From an uncultured Erysipelotrichaceae bacterium (GTDB taxonomy: Bacteria > Bacillota_I > Bacilli_A > RF39 > UBA660), in the NCBI GenBank assembly GCA_902766875.1, contig CACXFI010000078.1:1-6817 (forward strand): DNA of 6,817 nucleotides, given 5' to 3'. Below, piece after piece: positions 1 to 6,150 of the stretch (positions are counted from its first letter, which is position 1; each line of letters opens with the position of its first letter). The notes beneath the pieces were generated by a model that saw nothing but the letters and a program-made list of their open reading frames with translations, had not been told where the DNA came from and did not search any database. A program made the position numbers and the translations under genes.

Positions 1-9
1 AGATTATAA

Positions 10-42
10 AACCCCAATTCAGTATAAAACCGAATTAGGGTT
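10..42 (-). terminator. Rho-independent terminator of the rel-dtd-AI-2E operon
   Basis: Arms at 10-22 and 30-42 form a 13-bp stem around a 7-nt loop. In the minus-strand RNA two of the pairs are G-U wobbles, and the CCC/GGG block sits at the base of the stem. The 3' arm is followed on the minus strand by TTTTATAAT, a short U-rich tail. It lies 55 bp past the stop codon of the AI-2E-family gene, where an operon end is expected. The plus-strand reading has a T-run (52-58) about 10 nt past the stem, so it might also serve a convergent gene to the left of the window, but less convincingly. Confidence 0.75.
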
Positions 43-97
43 CTAATAAATCTTTTTTAAGTGTCTACTTTTTATTGACTAATTCATAATCATTTGA

Positions 98-1153
98 TTA
101 TATCTTTTTTATTTCTTCTATCTTATTATCAATATCCTCTTTAAAGAATTTATAAGTAGTAATTAATATTATCGCTACAGGTAAAGCTATAACTATACCC
201 CAGAATCCACCTAATATACCACCTGCAAATACAGCAAAAATAGTTACCAATGGATGTAATTGATTAGATTTACCATATACTCGAGGACCAATTACATAAC
301 CATCTAAAGTAGGACATACTATAATTACTATTACAGATAATATAAATAATTTAGTACTAATAACAGATGCTATTAATAAAGCTAATACATTTACTATTAA
401 AGCTCCAAAATAAGGAATAATATTAGTAACAGCAGCAAGTATTCCAAGTACTAAAAAGTTAGGATGACCTATTAGTAAAAACACTATCGTATACTCAAAA
501 AACTGAATAATCATATTCTTTCCCATACCAGAGAAATAATTAGTAATTTCATTATCTAATTTACTAACATATCTATACCCTCTATTTTTCTGAGCTTTTA
601 ATTTTTTCTTAATATATAGTCTTATTTTATCCATATCAAACAAGAAATATACAGCTACACATAATGTTACTATCATATTAGTAATTATATTAATACTAGT
701 ATTTAATACATTAATTGCACCATTAGATAAATATTTACCCAAACTACTAACTAAATCTGTAGACATTTCTTTTAAAGAAGTTTCTAATGTCCCCAAATTT
801 AAAGAATATCTATCTGAAATACCAACTATAAATGTATTCAAATTATTTATAAACAATAATGTTTGTTCATACAACATTGGTATAACTATTATACATAATA
901 GCACTAATAATCCCATTGAAATAAAACTTACTATAAATATTGATAACCACTTAGGGAATCCATTATCTTGCAATTTTTTAACAAATGGATATAAAGCATA
1001 TGCTATACCAAAACCTAATATAAATGGAAAAGTTATTTCCAAAATTTTATCTAATATATCAACAACTAATCCACTAACTGAATGAAGCAAAAACACTATA
1101 AGTACTATTAAAGCAGCATTTACTAACTTAAAATTAATTTTATCTTTTTTCAT
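98..1153 (-). CDS. AI-2E/PerM-family membrane transporter
   Basis: This is a polytopic inner-membrane protein of about 351 residues, the usual length for the AI-2E transporter (PerM/TqsA/YtvI-like) family. Hydrophobic segments lie near residues 12-34, 42-60, 70-97, 152-174 and in a dense C-terminal block from about 220 to 337, with a polar extracytoplasmic stretch between. Family signatures visible are FDMDK near 175, NIIPYFGALI near 247 and the C-terminal GPRVYGKSNQLHPL block followed by a Gly-rich GGILGGFWG segment. Members export small molecules: TqsA affects autoinducer-2, and others are Na+/H+ antiporters. The substrate therefore cannot be named, and no AI-2 synthase is in the window. 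The start is placed at the ATG at 1153, nine bases after an AAAGGG SD. The upstream in-frame ATG at 1159 lies only three bases from it. The gene begins inside the end of dtd, so translation is probably coupled. It is the last gene of the operon. Confidence 0.9.
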   Translation of the reverse strand: MKKDKINFKLVNAALIVLIVFLLHSVSGLVVDILDKILEITFPFILGFGIAYALYPFVKKLQDNGFPKWLSIFIVSFISMGLLVLLCIIVIPMLYEQTLLFINNLNTFIVGISDRYSLNLGTLETSLKEMSTDLVSSLGKYLSNGAINVLNTSINIITNMIVTLCVAVYFLFDMDKIRLYIKKKLKAQKNRGYRYVSKLDNEITNYFSGMGKNMIIQFFEYTIVFLLIGHPNFLVLGILAAVTNIIPYFGALIVNVLALLIASVISTKLFILSVIVIIVCPTLDGYVIGPRVYGKSNQLHPLVTIFAVFAGGILGGFWGIVIALPVAIILITTYKFFKEDIDNKIEEIKKI

Positions 1154-1598
1154 TATCATTTTCCCTTTCTAACATTATAGTTACTGGCCCATCATTTACA
1201 AAATCGACTTTCATATCAGCACCAAATATTCCACACTCTACTTTCATATCTTTATCTTTTAACTTCTGATTAAATAAATCATATAATTTAGAAGCTTCGT
1301 CTCCACCCAAAGCTTTTATATAGCTAGGTCTTCTTCCCTTACTAGTATCTCCATATAAAGTAAATTGACTAATAGATAATATACTTCCTCCTATATCTAA
1401 TAAAGACAAATTCATAACACCATCACTATCATCAAATATTCTAAGATTAATAATCTTATCTACCATATATTCAATTTCTTTTTCAGAGTCACCTTCAGTA
1501 AAACCAACTAATAACATTAAACCTTTATCTATACTACCATGCACTTTGCTATCTATTACTACTTTAGCTCTACTACATCTTTGAACTATTACTCGCAT
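1140..1598 (-). CDS. dtd: D-aminoacyl-tRNA deacylase
   Basis: Dtd hydrolyses the ester bond of D-aminoacyl-tRNAs (and glycyl-tRNA(Ala)), recycling the tRNA and keeping D-residues out of proteins. It acts in the cytoplasm as a homodimer. The 152-residue product matches the usual family length (about 145-150). Both signature motifs are present: SQFTL at residues 77-81 and NDGPVT at 135-140, which contains the Gly-cisPro pair (137-138) that excludes L-amino acids. The N-terminal MRVIVQRCSRAKV is also typical. The ATG overlaps the rel stop codon by one base (TAATG), with SD-like AAAGG and AGGA just upstream in the rel coding end, implying translational coupling. The rel-dtd pair is a common neighbourhood in Bacillota. 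The gene looks intact. The C-terminal tail after TIMLE is charged and poorly conserved in general. Confidence 0.97.
   Translation of the reverse strand: MRVIVQRCSRAKVVIDSKVHGSIDKGLMLLVGFTEGDSEKEIEYMVDKIINLRIFDDSDGVMNLSLLDIGGSILSISQFTLYGDTSKGRRPSYIKALGGDEASKLYDLFNQKLKDKDMKVECGIFGADMKVDFVNDGPVTIMLERENDNEKR
1163..1168 (-). promoter_or_regulatory. Ribosome binding site deciding the AI-2E gene start
   Basis: AAAGGG lies inside the last codons of dtd. Its spacing is 9 nt to the ATG at 1153 and only 3 nt to the ATG at 1159, which favours the downstream ATG (protein starting MKKDK). Confidence 0.6.
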
Positions 1599-3760
1599 TA
1601 TCCTACCTTTCTTTCTACACTTTGCACAAAATCAAAGTTTTTTAAATCATTCATAAACTTATCTAATATATCTTTATTTTCAACAAGTACTGTCATACTA
1701 TATACTTTAGTATCGCTTTTGTTAACAGTAGATACACTATCTATTATTATATTATTAGTAGTAGCCTTAGTAATTATTTCTAATAATTTATCATTACTAT
1801 TAGTATGTATTAAAATATCAGATTGATATTTTTTAATATCACTATTAGAGTTCCATTTTACATTAATTAATCTTTCATCTATATCAATAATATTTTTACA
1901 TGTAGTTCTATGCACAGTAATACCAGAACCTCTAGTAATATAACCAATAATATTATCTCCAGGCACAGGTTTACAACAACTACTTATATTTACTTTTATT
2001 TCACTTATACCTTCTACTAAAATATCATTTTTACTGATAACAGGTTTAGCAACATTTCTATTAATTTTATCTTGAACTTTAACCTTAGGTTCTTCTTCCT
2101 TAACAATTATTTTTAAAACATTTCCTACATTATATTTAGAAGATCCTATCCCAACATATAATTCTTCAATATCCTTAAGTCCTAATTCATTTAATACTAT
2201 ATCTATATTTTTACTACTTAATGTATCAGATAAAGATAATCCTCTTTTCTTAACCTCATTTTCTAACTCTTCTATACCTTTTTGTCTATTATCATCTTTT
2301 TCTAACTTACTATAAAAAGCTTTAATTTTATTCTTAGCTTGTGATGTCTTAACAAATTTTAACCATCCCTTATTAGGCCCCTTACTATTTTTACTAGTAT
2401 TTACTTTTATTATATCTCCTGTTTTTAATTTATATTCCAAAGGTACTATATTATCATTAACAATAGCACTAACCATATAATTACCAACTTCACTATGTAC
2501 TTTATATGCAAAATCAACTGGAGTAGAACCATTGGGAAGTTCTAATACATCACCTTTTGGAGTATATACATAAATAGAATTATTTATTAATACATCATGC
2601 TTGACATTATTTATAAATTCTTGAGGTGTATCGGCAGTTTCATTTAATTCTATTATACTTCTAAATATCTGAAGTTTTTGTTCCATATCGTCTTTCAATG
2701 CTTCCCTGCCATCACTATTTTCTTTATAAGACCAATGAGAAGCTATACCATATTCAGCTATCTCATTCATATCATATGTCCTAATTTGTATTTCATATAA
2801 TTTACCATCTATACCAAATACTGTAGTATGCAAAGATTGATACATATTAGTCTTAGGCATAGCAATAAAATCCTTAAATCTCTTAGGAACAGGCTTATAC
2901 TTAGAATGAATAAGTCCTAAAGCCAAATAACACTCTTGTTTAGTATCTACTAATACCCTTAAAGCTAAAATATCATATATATCATTAAAACTTCTTCCCT
3001 TAGCTAATTTCTTATATATACTATAAACACTCTTAGTTCTTCCCTTAATCTCATGCTTAATACTATGCTTATCTAATAAATCAGAAACTTCCGTAATCAT
3101 TTTCCCTACAGACTCATCTAATTCAGCCCTTTTATTATTTAGTTTTTCCAATATATCAAAATAAACATCTGGTTTTAAATATCTTAAAGATAAATCTTCT
3201 AATTCACTCTTAATCTTATATATACCAAGTCTATGCGCTACAGGTGTTAATATTTCTAAATTTTCTCTAGATTTTCTTTTTTGTTTCTCATTACTCATAA
3301 CATCTATAGTTCTCATATTATGAAGCCTATCTGCAAGTTTAATTATAATAACTCTAGGGTCTTCAGATAAACCTACCAATATTTTTCTCTGATTAGCTGC
3401 TATTTGCTCAGTAGTACTAGCAAAATGTAATCTATTAATTTTAGTGACACCATCTACTAAAAGTGCTACATCATCACCAAATAATCTACCAATCTCTTCT
3501 TTAGTACCAGTAGAATCTTCTATTGTATCATGAAGTAATGCTGCACATATAGTAGCCCTATCTGAACTAATATCAGTAAGTATTAAAGCTACATTTAAAG
3601 GGTGTTGTATATAATCTTCTCCACTGATTCTTTTTTGACCAAAATGCTTTTTAGAAGCATATAAATAAGCTTCATTAATTAATTCTAAATCTTCAGGATT
3701 ATTATCATATATACTAACCTTTTTTATTAAATCATCTATTGTTACTAATGTATTATTCAT
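1598..3760 (-). CDS. rel: Bifunctional (p)ppGpp synthetase/hydrolase, long RSH family
   Basis: This is a full-length (720 aa) Rel/SpoT-homologue that makes (p)ppGpp from ATP and GDP/GTP and also degrades it, controlling the stringent response at the ribosome. The hydrolase HD domain (about 30-190) keeps the metal and catalytic residues: H53, H77-D78, E81-D82 and D144 in KLADRLHN. The synthetase domain (about 235-350) has GRTKS at 240-244, D263, RFKD at 294-297 and E323 in EIQIRT. An RxKD motif, rather than ExDD, is the form known from bifunctional enzymes. A TGS domain (about 394-455), a helical region, a Zn-finger-like segment with C595, C596, H617 and C621, and a C-terminal ACT domain (about 645-718) follow, so both catalysis and ribosome sensing should work. 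It is first in an operon with dtd and the AI-2E-family gene. The SD AGAGGTG lies 5 nt before the ATG. The alternative symbols relA or spoT are used for the same family. Confidence 0.97.
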   Translation of the reverse strand: MNNTLVTIDDLIKKVSIYDNNPEDLELINEAYLYASKKHFGQKRISGEDYIQHPLNVALILTDISSDRATICAALLHDTIEDSTGTKEEIGRLFGDDVALLVDGVTKINRLHFASTTEQIAANQRKILVGLSEDPRVIIIKLADRLHNMRTIDVMSNEKQKRKSRENLEILTPVAHRLGIYKIKSELEDLSLRYLKPDVYFDILEKLNNKRAELDESVGKMITEVSDLLDKHSIKHEIKGRTKSVYSIYKKLAKGRSFNDIYDILALRVLVDTKQECYLALGLIHSKYKPVPKRFKDFIAMPKTNMYQSLHTTVFGIDGKLYEIQIRTYDMNEIAEYGIASHWSYKENSDGREALKDDMEQKLQIFRSIIELNETADTPQEFINNVKHDVLINNSIYVYTPKGDVLELPNGSTPVDFAYKVHSEVGNYMVSAIVNDNIVPLEYKLKTGDIIKVNTSKNSKGPNKGWLKFVKTSQAKNKIKAFYSKLEKDDNRQKGIEELENEVKKRGLSLSDTLSSKNIDIVLNELGLKDIEELYVGIGSSKYNVGNVLKIIVKEEEPKVKVQDKINRNVAKPVISKNDILVEGISEIKVNISSCCKPVPGDNIIGYITRGSGITVHRTTCKNIIDIDERLINVKWNSNSDIKKYQSDILIHTNSNDKLLEIITKATTNNIIIDSVSTVNKSDTKVYSMTVLVENKDILDKFMNDLKNFDFVQSVERKVG

Positions 3761-3782
3761 AACAACACCTCTTATACTACTT

Positions 3783-3811
3783 ATTATATAACAAATATAA
3801 TCAATTTTAAA
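3783..3811 (-). promoter_or_regulatory. Probable promoter of the rel operon
   Basis: A perfect TATAAT -10 (3783-3788) is preceded, after 17 bp, by a weak -35, TTTAAA (3806-3811). Transcription would start about 15-20 nt before the rel ATG, just upstream of the AGAGGTG SD (3766-3772). The region is almost pure A/T, so TATAAT-like strings are expected by chance. The position after a terminator and before an operon is the main support. Confidence 0.45.
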
Positions 3812-3816
3812 GATAA

Positions 3817-3845
3817 TTTTTTAATTATATTAAATAATTAAAAAA
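3817..3845. repeat. 12-bp perfect AT-only inverted repeat
   Basis: TTTTTTAATTAT (3817-3828) and ATAATTAAAAAA (3834-3845) are perfect inverted copies around a 5-nt loop. It sits directly downstream of the small hairpin at 3845-3861 and upstream of the rel promoter. It could extend termination, act on both strands, or be a low-complexity accident of A/T-rich DNA. Confidence 0.5.
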
Positions 3846-3861
3846 AGTACATAAAGTACTT
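3845..3861 (-). terminator. Terminator hairpin after the unknown membrane-protein gene
   Basis: AAGTAC (3856-3861 side) and GTACTT (3845-3850 side) form a 6-bp stem with a 5-nt loop. On the minus strand this is followed by a run of Ts, starting 3 nt past the stop codon of the 3865-4449 gene. The stem is short and GC-poor, so termination may be partial. A second AT-only inverted repeat abuts it. Confidence 0.55.
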
Positions 3862-3864
3862 ATT

Positions 3865-4449
3865 TTATTTACAATCACCAGACTCTGTATATCCAACAAC
3901 AAGATGTATAGGCACAAAATAACTATTAGAATAAGCATTAATCTTAGAATGATCTCCAATAGATAGGTTAACATCAATATAATACTCACCTTCAAAAACA
4001 TACATTTCTGATAATTCAAAACTAAATTCAGCGGCCGTCAAAGATGAATTCATTAAACTTCTACTATTATCCACAACCAAAGAACCATTAGTTTGATTAA
4101 TTATACTAAACTTATCATTATTCTTTAAATACTTTTCATACTCAGAATCATCATGAAAATAATTAGAACTTTTAACAGATACATTTTTGCTATTGCTTTC
4201 ACTTATATCTAATAGTTTTACATTATAACTATAATCATAAGTTTCATTATCTCCCTTTGTTTTATACTGTTCCTCAGTAAAACTACTAACAATATAATAA
4301 TCATTTTCTAAAGTTTTACATTTTTTGCTACCACCTGCAAATTTACTAACAAACCATATTAATAAAACTAAAAGAATAGCAAATATAACCACCTTTATCA
4401 ATAAGCTTAGAAAGTTAAAAGAATAATTTCTTTCTTCAACAGTTGCCAT
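3865..4449 (-). CDS. Single-pass membrane protein of unknown function
   Basis: I do not recognise this 194-residue protein. It has a short polar N-terminus, one strong hydrophobic segment at about residues 12-38, then a polar region rich in Ser, Asn, Asp and Tyr that looks like a beta-rich soluble domain. It has only two cysteines: C44 just after the membrane segment and C193, the penultimate residue. If the soluble domain is outside the cell, these could form a disulfide tying its ends together. The topology is uncertain because the lysines just after the membrane segment favour the opposite orientation. There is no lipobox or signal-peptidase site of the usual kind. The gene follows the Smr gene with almost no gap and probably shares its transcript. 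The start at 4449 is preferred because the AAAGGGTGA SD is 5 nt upstream. In-frame GTG at 4458 and ATG at 4455 lie within that SD. Confidence 0.8.
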   Translation of the reverse strand: MATVEERNYSFNFLSLLIKVVIFAILLVLLIWFVSKFAGGSKKCKTLENDYYIVSSFTEEQYKTKGDNETYDYSYNVKLLDISESNSKNVSVKSSNYFHDDSEYEKYLKNNDKFSIINQTNGSLVVDNSRSLMNSSLTAAEFSFELSEMYVFEGEYYIDVNLSIGDHSKINAYSNSYFVPIHLVVGYTESGDCK

Positions 4450-4454
4450 ATACA

Positions 4455-4463
4455 TCACCCTTT
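4455..4463 (-). promoter_or_regulatory. Ribosome binding site deciding the start of the unknown membrane-protein gene
   Basis: AAAGGGTGA is formed by the last codons and TGA stop of the Smr gene. It is 5 nt from the ATG at 4449 and overlaps the two alternative starts, GTG 4458 and ATG 4455, making 4449 the best start. The arrangement suggests coupled translation with the Smr gene. Confidence 0.65.
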
Positions 4464-4745
4464 AAGATATCTATTATCTATCTCTACAACTGTACACCCA
4501 GTATTAAAGCCACTCAAATAATACTTATGTACATATTTATTATGAGATAATTCTTCATGTACACTCTTTTTTACAATCCCTAATCCTATTCCATGAACTA
4601 TTAATAATTTACTATTATTAAGAACAAGATTCTCACTAATAAAATCTTTAACAGCTACCTTAGCCATATCACCAGTATATCCATGTAAATCTATTTTAGG
4701 AATATTTTTCAAAAATACATCTTCTATGATTATCTCTTTTTTCAT
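4455..4745 (-). CDS. Stand-alone Smr-domain protein
   Basis: This is a 96-residue protein consisting of a single Smr (small MutS-related) domain, the fold found at the C-terminus of MutS2 and in free-standing proteins with DNA or RNA binding and sometimes endonuclease activity. Visible hallmarks are DLHG at 19-22, HGIG at 51-54 (canonical HGxG) and GCTVVEI at 83-89. The usual variable helix lies between the first two. There is no MutS ATPase or coiled-coil part, so it is not a MutS2 fragment by architecture. It may act in RNA processing, ribosome rescue or DNA repair; the sequence does not say which. Unlike every other complete gene here it has no SD before its ATG, but a promoter ends six bases upstream, pointing to a leaderless message. 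The gene lies 28 bp after the histidine-kinase stop and abuts the next gene. Confidence 0.88.
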   Translation of the reverse strand: MKKEIIIEDVFLKNIPKIDLHGYTGDMAKVAVKDFISENLVLNNSKLLIVHGIGLGIVKKSVHEELSHNKYVHKYYLSGFNTGCTVVEIDNRYLKG

Positions 4746-4751
4746 GATTTA

Positions 4752-4780
4752 ATTATAACAAATTATTTATATTTTAACAA
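4752..4780 (-). promoter_or_regulatory. Sigma-A-type extended -10 promoter giving a leaderless Smr transcript
   Basis: The -35 TTGTTA (4775-4780) is separated by exactly 17 bp from a perfect -10 TATAAT (4752-4757), with an upstream TGT making an extended -10. Six bases separate the -10 from the ATG at 4745, so the expected +1 is at or within a base or two of the start codon. The -35 overlaps the last sense codons and stop of the histidine-kinase gene. Confidence 0.65.
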
Positions 4781-6000
4781 CTATATATTGGCAATTTTAT
4801 CAATACTTTAGTTCCCTTGTTTTTAACAGAACTATATTTAATACTACCATCATGTGCCTTAATAATTTCAATAGATAAAGGAATTCCAAGTCCACTACCC
4901 CTTACTTTAGTGGTAAAAAACATATCACCAATTTTTGATAAAATCTCCTTGTCCATACCACTTCCATTATCGCTAATTTCAATATAATACTTATCATCTT
5001 TTAAATAACTTTTTATTTTTATCTCACCCTTATTATTAATCGATTCAATACTATTCTTAATAATATTAATAAATACCTGTTTAAGTCTACAATAATCACC
5101 ATCAACATATATTTCATCGCCATTATCATTATAATATATTTTAATTCTATTATAACAAATAGTCTGCATTTCCTCACTCACTTCATTAATAAGCATATTT
5201 ATATCCAAAATATCTTTAGATAGTTTAATTTTATTAAATTCCATAAAATCGTTCATAATATTTAAACTTCTATTTATTTCATCACTCATTATAGGAATAT
5301 ACTTTTTAATTTTATTTATATCTTTTACATCAAACATATCCAAATAACCTTTACAAACTGCTATAGGATTCTTAACTTCATGAACTATTTTAAACAAAGA
5401 ATTTTTAAGTTGCATATCATGTTCCATATTAGCACTAGTCATATATAAATTAGTAATATTATCTGTTATTTTAAACAAATATATAACAAAAAATGGAACA
5501 ATATAAAAAATAATAGATATCAAAAACATTTCTAATATAGACATAAAATTATAATTACCATTTATATAAAAATAATATATAGATAAATAAAAAGCTTCTA
5601 TAATAGATATTATTGTTACTAATTTATAATCATCATATTTTCTATTACATATAGTATATATAAAAAAGTATACAACATATTTTAATATAAGAATATAAAT
5701 ATTAATATTATATACTACATATAAATTAATTATAACTATACAAGATAAAATAATACCAAGAATACTCTTTCTTTTCAAATAAGAAATAACAATAGGAATA
5801 TTTAAAAATAATAAAATTTCCTTATCAACACTATATCTAAAAACCAAATATAAAGAACTAACTAAACTAATAGTAAAAATATAATTATTATATTTTTTAT
5901 TCTCCGTTAGTGAACTATAGCAACTATAAATAAAGTAAACAAAAATAGGAAATATAATTAAAACTAAATTTAAAATTAAATTATCAATAACTATATCCAT
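4774..6000 (-). CDS. Orphan membrane sensor histidine kinase, KinB-like architecture
   Basis: This 408-residue kinase should sense a signal in or at the membrane, autophosphorylate on His and pass phosphate to a response regulator or phosphorelay protein. About six or seven hydrophobic segments fill residues 7-176, with almost no extracytoplasmic loop and no HAMP, PAS or GAF domain recognisable. The HisKA dimerisation helix carries the H-box HEVKNP with the phospho-acceptor at H207. The HATPase domain shows the N-box around N312-N316, G1 DNGSGM at 344-349, an F-box at 361-364 and G2 GSGLG at 368-372, so it appears catalytically complete. No response regulator is adjacent, as with the sporulation kinases of Bacillus that feed Spo0F/Spo0A; that assignment is inference. 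An AAAGGG SD (6009-6014) lies 8 nt before the ATG. It has its own promoter with a Spo0A-box-like site. Confidence 0.92.
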   Translation of the reverse strand: MDIVIDNLILNLVLIIFPIFVYFIYSCYSSLTENKKYNNYIFTISLVSSLYLVFRYSVDKEILLFLNIPIVISYLKRKSILGIILSCIVIINLYVVYNINIYILILKYVVYFFIYTICNRKYDDYKLVTIISIIEAFYLSIYYFYINGNYNFMSILEMFLISIIFYIVPFFVIYLFKITDNITNLYMTSANMEHDMQLKNSLFKIVHEVKNPIAVCKGYLDMFDVKDINKIKKYIPIMSDEINRSLNIMNDFMEFNKIKLSKDILDINMLINEVSEEMQTICYNRIKIYYNDNGDEIYVDGDYCRLKQVFINIIKNSIESINNKGEIKIKSYLKDDKYYIEISDNGSGMDKEILSKIGDMFFTTKVRGSGLGIPLSIEIIKAHDGSIKYSSVKNKGTKVLIKLPIYSC

Positions 6001-6027
6001 ATAACCATCCCTTTCTTCATGATAAGT

Positions 6028-6057
6028 ATAATATATAAATCTGTCTTTTTTTGTCGA
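6028..6057 (-). promoter_or_regulatory. Probable promoter of the histidine-kinase gene
   Basis: TCGACA (6052-6057) resembles a -35. The A/T-rich stretch downstream offers overlapping -10 candidates: TATATT at 6030-6035 (16-bp spacer), TATTAT at 6028-6033 (18-bp spacer), or TATACT at 6025-6030 with a 21-bp spacer. Which hexamer is used cannot be decided by eye. The -35 coincides with the Spo0A-box-like site. Confidence 0.4.
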
Positions 6058-6058
6058 A
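6042..6058 (+). promoter_or_regulatory. Candidate Spo0A binding site (tandem 0A-box-like)
   Basis: TTTGTCGAA at 6050-6058 matches the published 0A-box consensus (core TGTCGAA, at 6052-6058) exactly. A weaker copy, TGTCTTT, at 6042-6048 shares TGTC and starts 10 bp away, one helical turn, the spacing of tandem 0A boxes in the Bacillus subtilis abrB promoter. It covers the proposed -35 of the histidine-kinase gene. Whether this organism has Spo0A is not known from the window. Confidence 0.45.
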
Positions 6059-6097
6059 TAATATACTAATAGCTAAAAAATTGTTGAAATATTTATC

Positions 6098-6137
6098 AAA
6101 TAAAAATAGAAGTAATAAATTACTTCTATTTTTATTT
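6098..6137 (-). terminator. Terminator hairpin after the lipoprotein gene
   Basis: Arms 6098-6115 and 6120-6137 are a perfect 18-bp inverted repeat with a 4-nt loop. The stem has a small GC-containing core (GAAGT) and A/U-rich ends, so the U-tract is part of the stem. It starts 13 bp after the stop codon of the lipoprotein gene and separates it from the kinase promoter. The symmetry means it could also stop plus-strand transcription. Confidence 0.75.
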
Positions 6138-6150
6138 ACATTAACTTTTT

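Noticed and set aside
1539..1826. Plus-strand open frame of 95 codons
   Set aside because: It lies antisense across the dtd and rel coding ends, has a low-complexity Ser/Thr/Leu/Tyr translation and no SD; it is a shadow of the real genes.
3825..4019. Minus-strand open frame of 64 codons
   Set aside because: It is out of frame inside the 3' end of the 3865-4449 gene and runs into the terminator region. The Leu/Ile-rich translation is a product of A/T-rich DNA.
4030..4038. GC-only-looking patch GCGGCCGTC in very A/T-rich DNA
   Set aside because: It simply encodes Thr-Ala-Ala in frame with GC-ending codons in the unknown membrane-protein gene; there is no repeat, insertion boundary or frame disruption around it.
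5991..6020. Nine-codon upstream ORF (MKKGMVIWI) overlapping the histidine-kinase start
   Set aside because: Its ATG at 6020 lies at or before the expected transcription start and has no SD of its own, so it is probably a chance frame through the SD region.
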